Source of the DNA: Paenibacillus aceti
GTDB taxonomy: Bacteria > Bacillota > Bacilli > Paenibacillales > Paenibacillaceae
Direction of reading: 5' to 3'
Length of the DNA: 64,000 bases
NCBI RefSeq assembly: GCF_003614185.1
Contig: NZ_KZ987724.1
Span: forward strand, 2,023,360-2,087,359
Made by a program: the position numbers and the translations under genes. Each line of letters starts with the position of its first letter. Position 1 is the first letter of the stretch. This document shows positions 17,355 through 25,910 of the stretch, in pieces. Below the pieces are notes generated by a model. The model saw only the letters and a program-made list of their open reading frames with translations, was not told the origin of the DNA and did no database searches.

Positions 17355-18345
17355 CCGCTTCCCTCCCCTTCATGCCTGGGGGAATCAGTGGAATCCCTCT
17401 CCGCTTCGCATCCCAGAGCCGGAAGGTCAAGCCTTGATCGCTGCGCCGCAGAGTGACATACATTTGAAAGAATCCGGAGTCTACCAGCTTCGAGAGTACC
17501 GGACGGGAGCCGATATCATCGATATCCGCACCATGGGCGGTAGCGATCACGCGAACTCCCGCATGCAGCGCTTCGACGAGCGCCTCGGCATCCTCCGGCC
17601 TGCCGATTTCATCCACCACCATGACCTCCGGCGACATCGAGCGAATCATCATCATCATGCCTTCCGCCTTCGGGCAGCCGTCCATCACATCGGTTCGCGG
17701 CCCGACATCATAGCTCGGGACTCCGTCCCGACAGCCAGCGATCTCGGAGCGCTCATCGACGATGGCCACCTTCAATCCCGGCCACCTCGCTTCGGGATGC
17801 CGCCAGGTTCCGCTGCTGATCTGCCGGGCCAGATCACGGATCAGGGTAGTCTTCCCTTGCTGCGGCGGAGACAGGATCAAGGTGTGCAGCACGCTTTTCT
17901 GCTTGAAATCGAGTAGAAGTGGCAATACCTGATCGGCAGCCCCGCATACCTCGCGTGCAATGCGGATATTGAATCCGCTGATGTCACGGATATGCTCTAC
18001 CTTACCGCCACCGAGCACCGTCCTGCCAGCTAGTCCAATCCGGTGGCCGCCGGGGATTGTAATAAATCCCTTACGAAGCTCTTCCTCCATCGTATATAAG
18101 GAATGATTCGTAATCAGATCGAGCAGGCGGCTGCTGTCCTGCTTGTCTGGCTTGAACGCCGCTTCGGCATCGCGCGTAATCCCGCCGTCAGCCGTCAGGA
18201 AATAGAATCTTCCGCCTGTATTGACCTCTAGCGGACGGCTTTCCCGAATGCGGACCTCCTCCAATCTCGTAAAGACAGAGGGCGGTAGTTTCTGCAGCAA
18301 ATGTCGAAGTCTGTCCGGAAATACACTTAACCAGTTCGGGTCCAT
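17347..18345 (-). CDS. spoIIIAA: Stage III sporulation protein AA (secretion-type ATPase)
   Basis: 332 residues, cytoplasmic AAA-type ATPase of the SpoIIIA complex. Walker A reads SPPQQGKTTLIRDLAR and Walker B VMVVDEIGRPEDAEAL, with TAHGADIDDIGSRP after it as in the family. The N-terminal part has VRIRESRPLEVNTGGRFYFL. In B. subtilis the ATPase motif is needed for SigG activity. First gene of spoIIIAA-AH; a possible SigE promoter lies upstream at 18406. Confidence 0.97.
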   Translation of the reverse strand: MDPNWLSVFPDRLRHLLQKLPPSVFTRLEEVRIRESRPLEVNTGGRFYFLTADGGITRDAEAAFKPDKQDSSRLLDLITNHSLYTMEEELRKGFITIPGGHRIGLAGRTVLGGGKVEHIRDISGFNIRIAREVCGAADQVLPLLLDFKQKSVLHTLILSPPQQGKTTLIRDLARQISSGTWRHPEARWPGLKVAIVDERSEIAGCRDGVPSYDVGPRTDVMDGCPKAEGMMMMIRSMSPEVMVVDEIGRPEDAEALVEALHAGVRVIATAHGADIDDIGSRPVLSKLVDSGFFQMYVTLRRSDQGLTFRLWDAKRRGIPLIPPGMKGREADA

Positions 18346-18405
18346 TCTCGTACCCCCAACGCCTTTTCTCTTTCATTTCTTATATGTTGTGAATTGTCAT
18401 ATCTC

Positions 18406-18435
18406 ATGTGTATGCCTGTACTTGATGTTTATGAC
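18406..18435 (-). promoter_or_regulatory. Possible SigE promoter for spoIIIA
   Basis: On the minus strand CATACACAT (18414-18406) resembles the SigE -10 consensus CATACANT, with an AT-rich TCATAAAC about 12 bases upstream as a weak -35. It lies about 60 bases before spoIIIAA, which is SigE-controlled in B. subtilis. Confidence 0.35.
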
Positions 18436-18445
18436 GGGAAATCTA

Positions 18446-18712
18446 TCATTTTTTCAAAATACCGATTAAGAGACAAACAACTCCGATAGCAATCCAAAGT
18501 ATCTTCCCCCACGACAGCTTGTAAGCCATCCCGGCTAGTCCAATTGAAGTCGTCAGGATCAATACGGTTGGCCCGACCAGAGCCAGCGCCGAATTGACGG
18601 CTAATGCCCGGTCGACCCGTCCTAACCTTAGCATCAGCAGGGCCGCCATAATTTCAATCGATCCTGACATCAATCGGATGAACGACATACTGCTTACGTA
18701 TTTATCAAGCAT
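18446..18712 (-). CDS. yqhV: YqhV family protein (DUF2619)
   Basis: 88 residues, small membrane protein with about three hydrophobic helices (SIEIMAALLMLRLG, ALALVGPTVLILTTSIGLAGM, KILWIAIGVVCLLIGILKK). Size, sequence and position directly upstream of spoIIIAA match B. subtilis yqhV. The function is unknown; the conserved neighbourhood suggests a link to sporulation. Confidence 0.9.
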   Translation of the reverse strand: MLDKYVSSMSFIRLMSGSIEIMAALLMLRLGRVDRALAVNSALALVGPTVLILTTSIGLAGMAYKLSWGKILWIAIGVVCLLIGILKK

Positions 18713-18769
18713 ATGAACCTCCTTCTTGTCCCATTTACACTCTCTTATCTATATGCCCGAATATCTTTT

Positions 18770-18822
18770 TTTATTAAAAAAAGAAAGAAGCCGCACAACC
18801 GTCTACCGGTCATACGACTTCT
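18770..18822 (-). terminator. Terminator after aspartokinase
   Basis: On the minus strand AGAAGTCG ... CGGCTTCT (one G-U pair) followed by a T-rich run. Lies 46 bases after the lysC stop. Confidence 0.7.
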
Positions 18823-18867
18823 CCCTCTATTTCACTCTCGATTTATAAAAATAGCTACTATGGATGC

Positions 18868-19386
18868 CTATCGGCGATCCTGTGGACCGCCTACGAATAC
18901 TTGGCTCTCCGTATCCAAGCCATAAGCGGTATGCAGAGCTCGAACTACCTCGTTCAGCCTGGAGCCTTCGATCACACAGGATACCTTAATCTCGGAGGTG
19001 CTGACCATCTTGATGTTCACGCCTTGCTCCGAGATCACCTTGAACATTTCCGCCGCCACCCCCGGGTGACTGACCATACCAGCGCCTACAATCGATATTT
19101 TGACCAATCCATCCTCTGAGGTAACATCATCATAAGGAATCTCGTCGCGAATGCCGCCCAGCACTTCCAGAGCTCTCTCCCGATCATCCAGTCCAACCGT
19201 GAAGGAGAAGTCTGCTTTGCCAGCCTGTACACCGCTCTGTACAATAATATCTACGTTAATCTTCGCTTCTGCCAGAGAGCTGAACACTTTCGCCAGCACA
19301 CCCGGTACATGGGATACTCCCAAAATACTAATCCTTGCTACATTCTTATCATAAGCGATCCCGCTTACAACTACGCCTTGTTCCAT
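18868..19386 (-). CDS. Internal start: aspartokinase beta subunit
   Basis: The ATG at 19386-19384 (MEQGVVVSGIAYDKNVARIS) is in frame with lysC and has AAGGAGGAGG at 19401-19392, five bases upstream, a better ribosome site than that of the full-length gene. The 172-residue product would be the two ACT domains alone. B. subtilis aspartokinase II is known to have such a beta subunit made from an internal start in the same frame. Confidence 0.7.
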   Translation of the reverse strand: MEQGVVVSGIAYDKNVARISILGVSHVPGVLAKVFSSLAEAKINVDIIVQSGVQAGKADFSFTVGLDDRERALEVLGGIRDEIPYDDVTSEDGLVKISIVGAGMVSHPGVAAEMFKVISEQGVNIKMVSTSEIKVSCVIEGSRLNEVVRALHTAYGLDTESQVFVGGPQDRR

Positions 19387-20121
19387 TGTAGCCTCCTCCT
19401 TCACAACAGTACCTTCATTATGATTAAAGCTCGAACGAACAACGAGACAGACCTGGAATTGCTTCGCATATTCTACAGCGCGCGGATGAAGCACGGCGGC
19501 GCCTAAATTGGCCAGCTCCAGCATCTCATCATAGGAAATCTCATTTAATTTACGGGCATTCTTCACTATTCTTGGATCTGTTGAGTAAATGCCATCGACA
19601 TCGGTATATATTTCGCAAAAATCCGCAGACGTTGCAGCCGCTAATGCCACTGCCGTCGTATCGGAACCGCCACGTCCAAAGGTCGTAATCTCGCCCTCAT
19701 CTGTCATCCCCTGGAAACCGGCGACGATGACGATATTGCCTTCGCTCAGCGCAGCTAGTACGCGCTCCGGTTTGATATCTGTAATCCTCGCCTTACCATG
19801 CTCCGCTTCCGTACGAAATCCGGCTTGCCAGCCTGTAAAGGAGACTGCTTTGCGACCGAGCGCATGGATCGCGATCGATAATAGCGAAATTGAGATTTGT
19901 TCTCCCGTAGTGAGCAGCATATCCATCTCACGCAGCGGTGGGTTACTGTTGAGCAAATTCGCCTGATCGATCAAATCATCAGTGGTGTCGCCCATCGCCG
20001 ACACGACCACCATCACCTGATGGCCTTCATCCTGTTTCTCTACTACCCGGCGAGCGACACGCTTCATGCGCTCAGTATCCCCAACTGAGCTGCCCCCGAA
20101 TTTCATAACATATACAGCCAA
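18868..20121 (-). CDS. lysC: Aspartokinase (LysC type, with ACT domains)
   Basis: 417 residues from TTG at 20121-20119 (MAVYVMKFGGSSVGDTERMK), with GGAGGG eight bases upstream. Phosphorylates aspartate, the entry to lysine, threonine, methionine and diaminopimelate. The kinase domain shows KFGGSSVGD, FTGWQAGF, TTFGRGGSDTTAVALAAA and TDVDGIYSTDPRIV; two ACT repeats follow (RISILGVSHVPGVLAKVF and ISIVGAGMVSHPGVAAEMF). An in-frame ATG with a very strong Shine-Dalgarno inside the gene suggests a separate beta subunit, as in B. subtilis aspartokinase II. No lysine riboswitch is seen upstream. Confidence 0.96.
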   Translation of the reverse strand: MAVYVMKFGGSSVGDTERMKRVARRVVEKQDEGHQVMVVVSAMGDTTDDLIDQANLLNSNPPLREMDMLLTTGEQISISLLSIAIHALGRKAVSFTGWQAGFRTEAEHGKARITDIKPERVLAALSEGNIVIVAGFQGMTDEGEITTFGRGGSDTTAVALAAATSADFCEIYTDVDGIYSTDPRIVKNARKLNEISYDEMLELANLGAAVLHPRAVEYAKQFQVCLVVRSSFNHNEGTVVKEEATMEQGVVVSGIAYDKNVARISILGVSHVPGVLAKVFSSLAEAKINVDIIVQSGVQAGKADFSFTVGLDDRERALEVLGGIRDEIPYDDVTSEDGLVKISIVGAGMVSHPGVAAEMFKVISEQGVNIKMVSTSEIKVSCVIEGSRLNEVVRALHTAYGLDTESQVFVGGPQDRR

Positions 20122-20202
20122 ACTGATTCCCTCCCTGGTATCCAAGCCACTTAATCTGAACTGCTTCTCATTTCTCTTGCTTCACTAATGCTTTAAAACA
20201 GT

Positions 20203-20230
20203 ATAATACGGGAAACCCGAATGAAGTCAA
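20203..20230 (-). promoter_or_regulatory. Probable SigA promoter of lysC
   Basis: On the minus strand TTGACT (20230-20225), a 16-base spacer and TATTAT (20208-20203), about 82 bases before the lysC start. Confidence 0.6.
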
Positions 20231-20321
20231 TGCTTTTTACATACATATTTCAGAAATTTCCGTACAAAAGGACAAACATTGCCGTTAATATTCGATCCTG
20301 AGCCCGCCAATATCTGTATAT

Positions 20322-20359
20322 GTACAAAAAACTCTCCACCTATTAATTTAGATGGAGAG
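20322..20359 (-). terminator. Terminator after efp
   Basis: On the minus strand CTCTCCA ... TGGAGAG with a 14-nt loop, then TTTTTT. Lies 54 bases after the efp stop. Confidence 0.75.
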
Positions 20360-20413
20360 GCAAATAAGCGATACATATCCAAGCTATAGCCCTTGCAGAT
20401 TATTGCAATACGA

Positions 20414-20971
20414 CTACGCGCGGGAGATGTATTTACCTTCACGAGTATCGATGAGCAATACGTCGCCTTCGTTAATGAACAGCGGAACTTGAACATTCAG
20501 GCCCGTCTCCACCTTCGCATTCTTGGTAGCACCGGTCGCCGTATTCCCCTTGATCCCAGGCTCAGTCTCAACTACCGCCAGCTCTACGCTATTAGGCAGG
20601 TTAATCCCGAGAATTTCGCCTTGATAGCTAACGATCTTAACGCCCATATTCTCTTTCAAGAATTTAAGCTCCCATTCCAGTTGCTCTTCAGGCAAGCTGA
20701 ATTGATCGTAAGTCTCGTTATCCATGAATACATGCTCTTGACCACTGGAATACAAATATTGTACATCGCGGTTCTCGATCATGGCCCGTCCAATAGTTTC
20801 ACCGGCACGGAAGGTCTTCTCCACGGTATTCCCGTTGCGGAGGTTTTTCAATTTAGAGCGTACGAACGCTGCGCCCTTACCAGGTTTTACGTGCTGGAAA
20901 TCAAGCACCGTATAAATATCGCCGTCCACCTCGACGGTCAAGCCTGTTTTAAAATCATTTACTGAAATCAC
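20414..20971 (-). CDS. efp: Translation elongation factor P
   Basis: 185 residues, three-beta-barrel factor that rescues ribosomes stalled at polyproline. Visible are [20 protein letters not shown], the tip loop [18 protein letters not shown] with its conserved lysine and the C-terminal signature [25 protein letters not shown]. Begins with GTG at 20971 behind AGGAGG. It follows the M24 peptidase by 35 bases, the same pair as in B. subtilis. Confidence 0.98.
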   Translation of the reverse strand: MISVNDFKTGLTVEVDGDIYTVLDFQHVKPGKGAAFVRSKLKNLRNGNTVEKTFRAGETIGRAMIENRDVQYLYSSGQEHVFMDNETYDQFSLPEEQLEWELKFLKENMGVKIVSYQGEILGINLPNSVELAVVETEPGIKGNTATGATKNAKVETGLNVQVPLFINEGDVLLIDTREGKYISRA

Positions 20972-21006
20972 TAAAAGAACCTCCTCAAATAGGGTTAAAG
21001 AATAAT

Positions 21007-22080
21007 CTACGAAATTATCGTAAAGTCTTTGCTCGATTCCGTCAAACGGCGGTTCCCGTTCTCCGTCATAATGACATCATCTTCAATCCGTACCCCGCCA
21101 AAACCCGGAATATAAATCCCCGGTTCAACGGTAACAACCATACCTGGCTGAAGTACGGTATCGCTTCTTAGAGACAGGTTAGGAGCTTCGTGAACCTCCA
21201 TGCCCAGTCCATGACCTGTACTATGGCCGAACTGTTCTCCGTAGCCGTAGCGCGTGATCACATCACGGGCGAGAGCGTCCGCTTCACGTCCGGTCATACC
21301 TGGTCGTAAATGCTCCAGAGTATGCAGCTGAGCTTCAAGCACAATGTCATATATTTCACGTTGTTTGGCATCAGGCGTGCCTACCATTACCGTGCGGGTA
21401 ATATCCGAGCAATATCCGCCCAGCAGCGCCCCGAAATCGAGGGTGACCAGATCCCCGCTCTCAATCACCTTGTCGCTAGCGACACCATGCGGCAGTGAAG
21501 AGCGAACCCCGGATGCTACGATCGTATCGAAGGAGCTTGAAGTCGCTCCATTCTTGCGCATGAACATCTCCATTTCTAGCGCCATGTCATGCTCCGTGAC
21601 TCCCGGCTTAATTACGTCCAGCATATGAACGAAGGTCCGGTCTGCCAGATCGGCAGCTTGCTTCATAATGGAAAGTTCATCGGCATCCTTGAATGTACGC
21701 AGACCTTCAACGAGTCCTTTGACAGGAACGAACTCACAAGGAGCAAATGCTCTCTCATAAATGCGATAAGCTGAATAGACCACATTATCCTCTTCAAATC
21801 CAAGCCGATTGATCTGTTCTGCCGCAAGCAATTCCTTGATTGTATCCGTAACAACCGGGGCATGCTTCACGATCTCAAATCCTTTGGCTTGCTCTGCTGC
21901 TTGCGCTGTATAACGGAAGTCTGTTAACAGATACGCCTTCTGCTGTGTAACCAAGACATAACCAGAGGTCCCGGTAAAGCCCGTCAAATAGCGGCGGTTC
22001 ACATCACCGGTAACTAAAACGGCTTCCACATGATGGGTTTCCATCGCTTCGCGGAGCCGAGTAACACGTGTGCTCACCAT
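21007..22080 (-). CDS. papA: Xaa-Pro aminopeptidase (M24 family, YqhT/PapA)
   Basis: 357 residues. N-terminal creatinase-like domain (about 1-130) and C-terminal pita-bread domain with the dinuclear metal ligands in [43 protein letters not shown] and GVRIEDDV. Removes N-terminal residues before proline from peptides. Its pairing with efp, which handles proline stretches, is conserved in Firmicutes. Cytoplasmic, with no signal peptide. Confidence 0.94.
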   Translation of the reverse strand: MVSTRVTRLREAMETHHVEAVLVTGDVNRRYLTGFTGTSGYVLVTQQKAYLLTDFRYTAQAAEQAKGFEIVKHAPVVTDTIKELLAAEQINRLGFEEDNVVYSAYRIYERAFAPCEFVPVKGLVEGLRTFKDADELSIMKQAADLADRTFVHMLDVIKPGVTEHDMALEMEMFMRKNGATSSSFDTIVASGVRSSLPHGVASDKVIESGDLVTLDFGALLGGYCSDITRTVMVGTPDAKQREIYDIVLEAQLHTLEHLRPGMTGREADALARDVITRYGYGEQFGHSTGHGLGMEVHEAPNLSLRSDTVLQPGMVVTVEPGIYIPGFGGVRIEDDVIMTENGNRRLTESSKDFTIIS

Positions 22081-22134
22081 AATTAAACTCTCCCTTTAAT
22101 ATCAGCTTTCTTGTACTAATCCATTCGTCCTTCA

Positions 22135-22572
22135 TCACTTGCTTAGATGACGCTTCAGTGCCAGCAAGCCCATCTCATAGCCGAACGATCCGAATCCGGA
22201 AATCTGTCCAAGCGCAATCGGTGCGATCACCGAATGATGCCGGAACGCCTCCCGCGCGTGAATGTTGGATAGATGCACCTCGACTACCGGCAGCTTCACT
22301 GTCGTCAAGGCATCACGCAGAGCATAACTGTAATGGGTAAGTGCCCCGGGGTTAATCAAGATGCCCTCGCATGACCCATAAGCCGCATGAATCTTGTCGA
22401 TAAGTTCGCCCTCATGGTTCGATTGGAAGAACGTAAGGGACAAATCCTCTGCTTCAGCCAGCTTGCTCAGCTTGATCTCGATATCGCCTAAGCTTTCGGA
22501 ACCGTAAATGCCCGGCTCGCGAACACCAAGCATATTCAGGTTAGGCCCGTTCAGCACCAGGATGTTAAACAT
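22135..22572 (-). CDS. aroQ: 3-dehydroquinate dehydratase, type II
   Basis: 145 residues. Converts 3-dehydroquinate to 3-dehydroshikimate in the shikimate pathway. Visible are [18 protein letters not shown] (with the catalytic tyrosine and arginine loop), [32 protein letters not shown] and [19 protein letters not shown]. Full length, with 54 bases between it and the peptidase gene downstream. Confidence 0.97.
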   Translation of the reverse strand: MFNILVLNGPNLNMLGVREPGIYGSESLGDIEIKLSKLAEAEDLSLTFFQSNHEGELIDKIHAAYGSCEGILINPGALTHYSYALRDALTTVKLPVVEVHLSNIHAREAFRHHSVIAPIALGQISGFGSFGYEMGLLALKRHLSK

Positions 22573-22698
22573 CGCTGATCACCCTTCCTTTGATATAACC
22601 AGTACGATACCGTCCAAAAAGAGATTACCCGTACTTTTCGAACATGAACCAAAAGTAATTTTAACATAGGAGGGAGTCAGTTGAGAAGCTTTTTGTCC

Positions 22699-23241
22699 TT
22701 AATGCCGCGGATTCTCGGCCGGAATCTTCATAGAATTCTGCCCTTGCTTGTCTGATGATTTCTCGGGCTCTCGCTTTCTCTCATCAGTAAATTCATGGGC
22801 TGTAGAATAACCGATGAACAGGCCCCAGAGCAAGTAGAGGCAAAATTCACTGATGATCGTAGTCGTTGACAGCTTACGAAGCGGCTCGATCATATGAAAG
22901 GTCGGACCAACGAGCATGAATATAATTCCCCACCAGACGACACCGTAGAGCATGCCGGGATACGGTCCCCTAAGCTTGCGTAAGAGAAGCACGTACAGGA
23001 GGGTTGCCAGCAGCGAGAAGAGAACGAAAAACCCCCATCCGACATAATAACCAGGCTGGCTGTTCAGAAATTGATGCTTAAAGAAGGGCTCCACCAAATA
23101 CCCGGGCACGACCGTCGTTAAGTGCAAAAAATATAAAATAGCCTTTATCCCTCCCCAGATGAGTCCGGCAAATAAACCCACCTCCAACGTAAACAGCCAC
23201 ATATTCGTTCCGTTCTTTGGATTATGTCCCTGTGGATCCAT
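22699..23241 (-). CDS. yqhR: YqhR-like conserved membrane protein
   Basis: 180 residues with about four hydrophobic helices (FTLEVGLFAGLIWGGIKAILY, VGWGFFVLFSLLATLLYVLLL, MLYGVVWWGIIFMLVG, FCLYLLWGLFIGYS) and a charged C-terminal tail. Size, topology and place between aroQ and yqhQ match B. subtilis yqhR. No function is known. Divergent from yqhQ; a reduced repeat element begins 34 bases upstream of its start. Confidence 0.85.
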   Translation of the reverse strand: MDPQGHNPKNGTNMWLFTLEVGLFAGLIWGGIKAILYFLHLTTVVPGYLVEPFFKHQFLNSQPGYYVGWGFFVLFSLLATLLYVLLLRKLRGPYPGMLYGVVWWGIIFMLVGPTFHMIEPLRKLSTTTIISEFCLYLLWGLFIGYSTAHEFTDERKREPEKSSDKQGQNSMKIPAENPRH

Positions 23242-23274
23242 ATTACATTTTCCTTTCTATAGAGGTAATGAACC

Positions 23275-23328
23275 TCTAACGAACGTGGTAACGTCTTAGA
23301 AGAAATAACGATAACCCGTTTCGTTAGA
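23275..23328. repeat. Reduced copy (B) of the 187-bp element family: one R-F pair
   Basis: A reverse unit (from 23275) and a forward unit (23303-23328) of the same 26-nt type face each other with almost no spacer, giving an imperfect hairpin. Conserved ends TCTAACGA and TCGTTAGA are present; the 50-nt-spaced outer partners and the 35-nt centre are missing. It sits between the divergent yqhR and yqhQ genes. Confidence 0.7.
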
Positions 23329-23348
23329 AGAGAAACATGATCAGTTTG

Positions 23349-23384
23349 TAGATTAGTATGTACAATTTAGAAGGCGCTAATCTA
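23349..23384. promoter_or_regulatory. Inverted repeat in yqhQ upstream region
   Basis: TAGATTAG and CTAATCTA, perfect 8-bp arms separated by 20 bases. Could be an operator or a hairpin; no known regulator is assigned. Confidence 0.35.
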
Positions 23385-23510
23385 AAGCAAACTAGAATTT
23401 GACCGCAAATTCCTATACAATGGAATCATTCCAGTTAGACCCTTTCGTCCTCCGGAACGCAGATCGATGATCTGCAGCAAATAATTATTACTTTAGGGAA
23501 GGTGAAGTAT

Positions 23511-24512
23511 TTGCCTGAAGAATCAAAACCCGCAATATATGGCGGTCAGGCCGTCATTGAAGGAGTAATGTTCGGCGGTAAACACGTCAATGTTACGGCG
23601 GTCCGCCGTAAGAGTGGAGAAATTACATTTCTAGAAGTGCCGAAGCAGGAGAAGAACTGGGTGAGGAAGCTCCGCAAGATCCCACTGATCCGCGGCCTCG
23701 TCAGCATAATTGATTCCAGTGCCAAGGGCTCGAAGCATCTGAATTATTCAGCTGAAGCGATGGCCGATGACGAGATGGAGCCGGAAGAACGCGCCAAACA
23801 GAAGGAAAAGGAAGAATCCGGCCTGTCCATGGCTATGATTTTTGGCGTCGCCGTCGCCGGAGTGCTGTCTTTTATTGTCGGTAAGATTATCTTTACGGTT
23901 GTCCCTGCGATCGTGGAGGAATTTCTGTTCCAGCACGCCTTTGACAATCAGACGCTGCACACGTTGGTAGAGGGGGCAATCAAGATCATTCTCTTGCTCG
24001 CCTATCTATGGATCATGTCACAGACACCCGTGATCAAGCGATTATTCCAATATCATGGGGCTGAGCATAAAGTCATTAGCGCTTATGAAGCCGGCGAGGA
24101 GTTGACTCCTCAGAACGTGCAGAAATACAGCCGCCTCCACTATCGTTGCGGCAGCAGCTTCATTATTTTGACTGTGATTATCGGAGTTATCATTTATTCC
24201 CTGCCGATCTTCAGCTGGGATACGCTATGGGAGCGGGTCTATATCCGTCTTCTGCTACTTCCTCTGGTAATCGGTGTTTCCTTTGAAATGCTGCGGATTA
24301 CGAATGCGATGAGAGACATTCCTGTCCTTCGTTTTCTCGGATATCCCGGACTTTGGCTACAGCTGTTAACTACCAAAGAGCCGAATTTGGAGCAACTTGA
24401 GGTATCGATCGCCTCCTTCAACCGGATGCGTGAACTGGATGCAGTGATAGAGCGCGAAGGAGCGATGGATACTTCCCTGGAGCATTCAGCACTGGATCCC
24501 GTGAAAGGATGA
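23511..24512 (+). CDS. yqhQ: DUF1385 membrane protein YqhQ
   Basis: About 333 residues from TTG at 23511 (MPEESKPAIYGGQAVIEG), with GGGAAGG eight bases upstream; an in-frame GTG at 23502 lies too close to that site. Family hallmarks are GGQAVIEGVMFGGKHVNV, QYHGAEHKVISAYEAGEEL and YSRLHYRCGSSFIILT. About four to five membrane helices. Function is not firmly established; the conserved Glu/His/Cys motifs suggest a membrane enzyme. The small gene after it starts 6 bases downstream. Confidence 0.92.
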   Translation: MPEESKPAIYGGQAVIEGVMFGGKHVNVTAVRRKSGEITFLEVPKQEKNWVRKLRKIPLIRGLVSIIDSSAKGSKHLNYSAEAMADDEMEPEERAKQKEKEESGLSMAMIFGVAVAGVLSFIVGKIIFTVVPAIVEEFLFQHAFDNQTLHTLVEGAIKIILLLAYLWIMSQTPVIKRLFQYHGAEHKVISAYEAGEELTPQNVQKYSRLHYRCGSSFIILTVIIGVIIYSLPIFSWDTLWERVYIRLLLLPLVIGVSFEMLRITNAMRDIPVLRFLGYPGLWLQLLTTKEPNLEQLEVSIASFNRMRELDAVIEREGAMDTSLEHSALDPVKG

Positions 24513-24518
24513 TGATCA

Positions 24519-24845
24519 ATGAAGAAGCAGGCCATCGTGTTTTGGCTTCTGATCGCTTTTGCAGCTTTTGGTATAATAGGTGGATTATTGGACGGAGGAG
24601 GGGCTCACTGGAGTACGATCCTGGTTCCCGTACTTGTCGTGGGGATTATATTTATACTCTATAAATATCCACCACGCAAATATAGAAAGCAGAATCCGAA
24701 GGTGAAGCCCTCTGCCCGGACGATGTCCAAATTAGCAGCAGAACGCCGCGCGGCCTCATCCGGACAGAAACGCAAATCTTATCCTTTTCAAGTGATCGAT
24801 GGTCAAAAGGGTAAAAATGAAGATGATATCCCTAAATATCATTAA
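24519..24845 (+). CDS. Small membrane protein of unknown function
   Basis: 108 residues. Two hydrophobic helices (IVFWLLIAFAAFGIIGGLL and STILVPVLVVGIIFILY) followed by a basic cytoplasmic tail with KYPPRKYRKQNPKVKPSAR and ending YPFQVIDGQKGKNEDDIPKYH. I know no named family. It starts 6 bases after yqhQ, so it is probably cotranscribed with it. The conserved-looking C-terminal tail after a variable basic linker suggests a binding motif. Confidence 0.8.
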   Translation: MKKQAIVFWLLIAFAAFGIIGGLLDGGGAHWSTILVPVLVVGIIFILYKYPPRKYRKQNPKVKPSARTMSKLAAERRAASSGQKRKSYPFQVIDGQKGKNEDDIPKYH

Positions 24846-24862
24846 ACTTCTAAAATTTCATA

Positions 24863-25831
24863 TTAAATGATGATAGCCTGTTGGTACTTTTTGAATTGCG
24901 CTTCATAATACTGGGTATTCCAGTCTTTGAAGAAGCGCTCCCCGGATCTGAGTCCGGATTCATAAAGCAGCAGGCTTTCTTCTTGTGTAATATTGAACTG
25001 GGTCGTGCCGATGCCAAGCGTAGGGATCTTGATCGTCCGGTAACGATTGGTCTGCTCAATATACCGCTCATCATGTGCGGATAGCATCGTCGCTACCATA
25101 GCCTCCAGCATAGAGAACGGGCCGCGGATCAGATGGGGTTGGTTGCTGTTCTTGCCGACCATTTGGAAGCCGACCGTCGGAATTTTTTTCTCCCCGGGCC
25201 GCGTCATCTCACGGTCAAACAGCCATAACGGAAAATTACTCAGCAAACCGCCATCGACGATATGGAGAAATTGATCTGCAAACGGCTTGCCCTTGGCTTC
25301 CCGAGGGGACAGCCTGAGCAGGACTGGATCGAAGAAATAAGGAATACTGCAGCTCATTCGCACAGCCCGCGCTACCTCAAATCCTCCCGGCTGAATACCG
25401 ATTTTCTCCAGATCATCCGGCAGCACCAGAATTCTCCCGCTTGTAATATCCGAAGCGATGATTCTGAGCCGCCCTTTCTCCAGATCACTGAAGGTCCTGA
25501 CCCCTTTTTTGAGCAAAATTTGTCTAATCCAATCTTCTAAGGCTTCGCCCGAATACAAGCCTTTCTTTAATAGCACTCGCAAAGCCGGCCCGATCAGAGC
25601 AATATTAAAAATAGGCGCTCTCTTCAGAAACTTGCTGAAGGAGGTCTCTAAAATAAGCTCTCTCATCTCTTCAGCATTATATCCGGCTGCAATGAGAGAA
25701 GCGACGATAGAGCCTGCCGACGTCCCTGCGACTTTATGAAATTTCCCGCCGTGGAGCTCAGCTGCCCGGACTGCTCCAGCCAGCGAAATGCCCCTGACGC
25801 CTCCACCTTCAAACACGCCGTTAATCAGCAT
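24863..25831 (-). CDS. Patatin-like phospholipase family protein
   Basis: About 322 residues, start taken at the ATG at 25831 (MLINGVFEGGGVRGIS); the frame is open a few codons further. Serine lipid acyl hydrolase fold: oxyanion loop FEGGGVRGISLAGAV, nucleophile elbow GTSAGS and catalytic Asp in VDGGLLSNFP. All catalytic elements are present. No signal peptide or membrane segment. Likely an intracellular lipase; the substrate is unknown. Transcribed toward the plus-strand yqhQ pair and ending 17 bases from it, with no clear terminator between. Confidence 0.92.
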   Translation of the reverse strand: MLINGVFEGGGVRGISLAGAVRAAELHGGKFHKVAGTSAGSIVASLIAAGYNAEEMRELILETSFSKFLKRAPIFNIALIGPALRVLLKKGLYSGEALEDWIRQILLKKGVRTFSDLEKGRLRIIASDITSGRILVLPDDLEKIGIQPGGFEVARAVRMSCSIPYFFDPVLLRLSPREAKGKPFADQFLHIVDGGLLSNFPLWLFDREMTRPGEKKIPTVGFQMVGKNSNQPHLIRGPFSMLEAMVATMLSAHDERYIEQTNRYRTIKIPTLGIGTTQFNITQEESLLLYESGLRSGERFFKDWNTQYYEAQFKKYQQAIII

Positions 25832-25910
25832 ATAAAAAGCCCCCATCCCATACACAAGTCTAATGCTTATGTATGATGATGAGGGCTGTTCGTATGACTA
25901 TGAATTATAT

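Noticed and set aside
20203-20330. Lysine riboswitch before lysC
   Set aside because: Only about 200 bases are available and they hold a plain promoter and the efp terminator; none of the lysine-aptamer sequence blocks are present.
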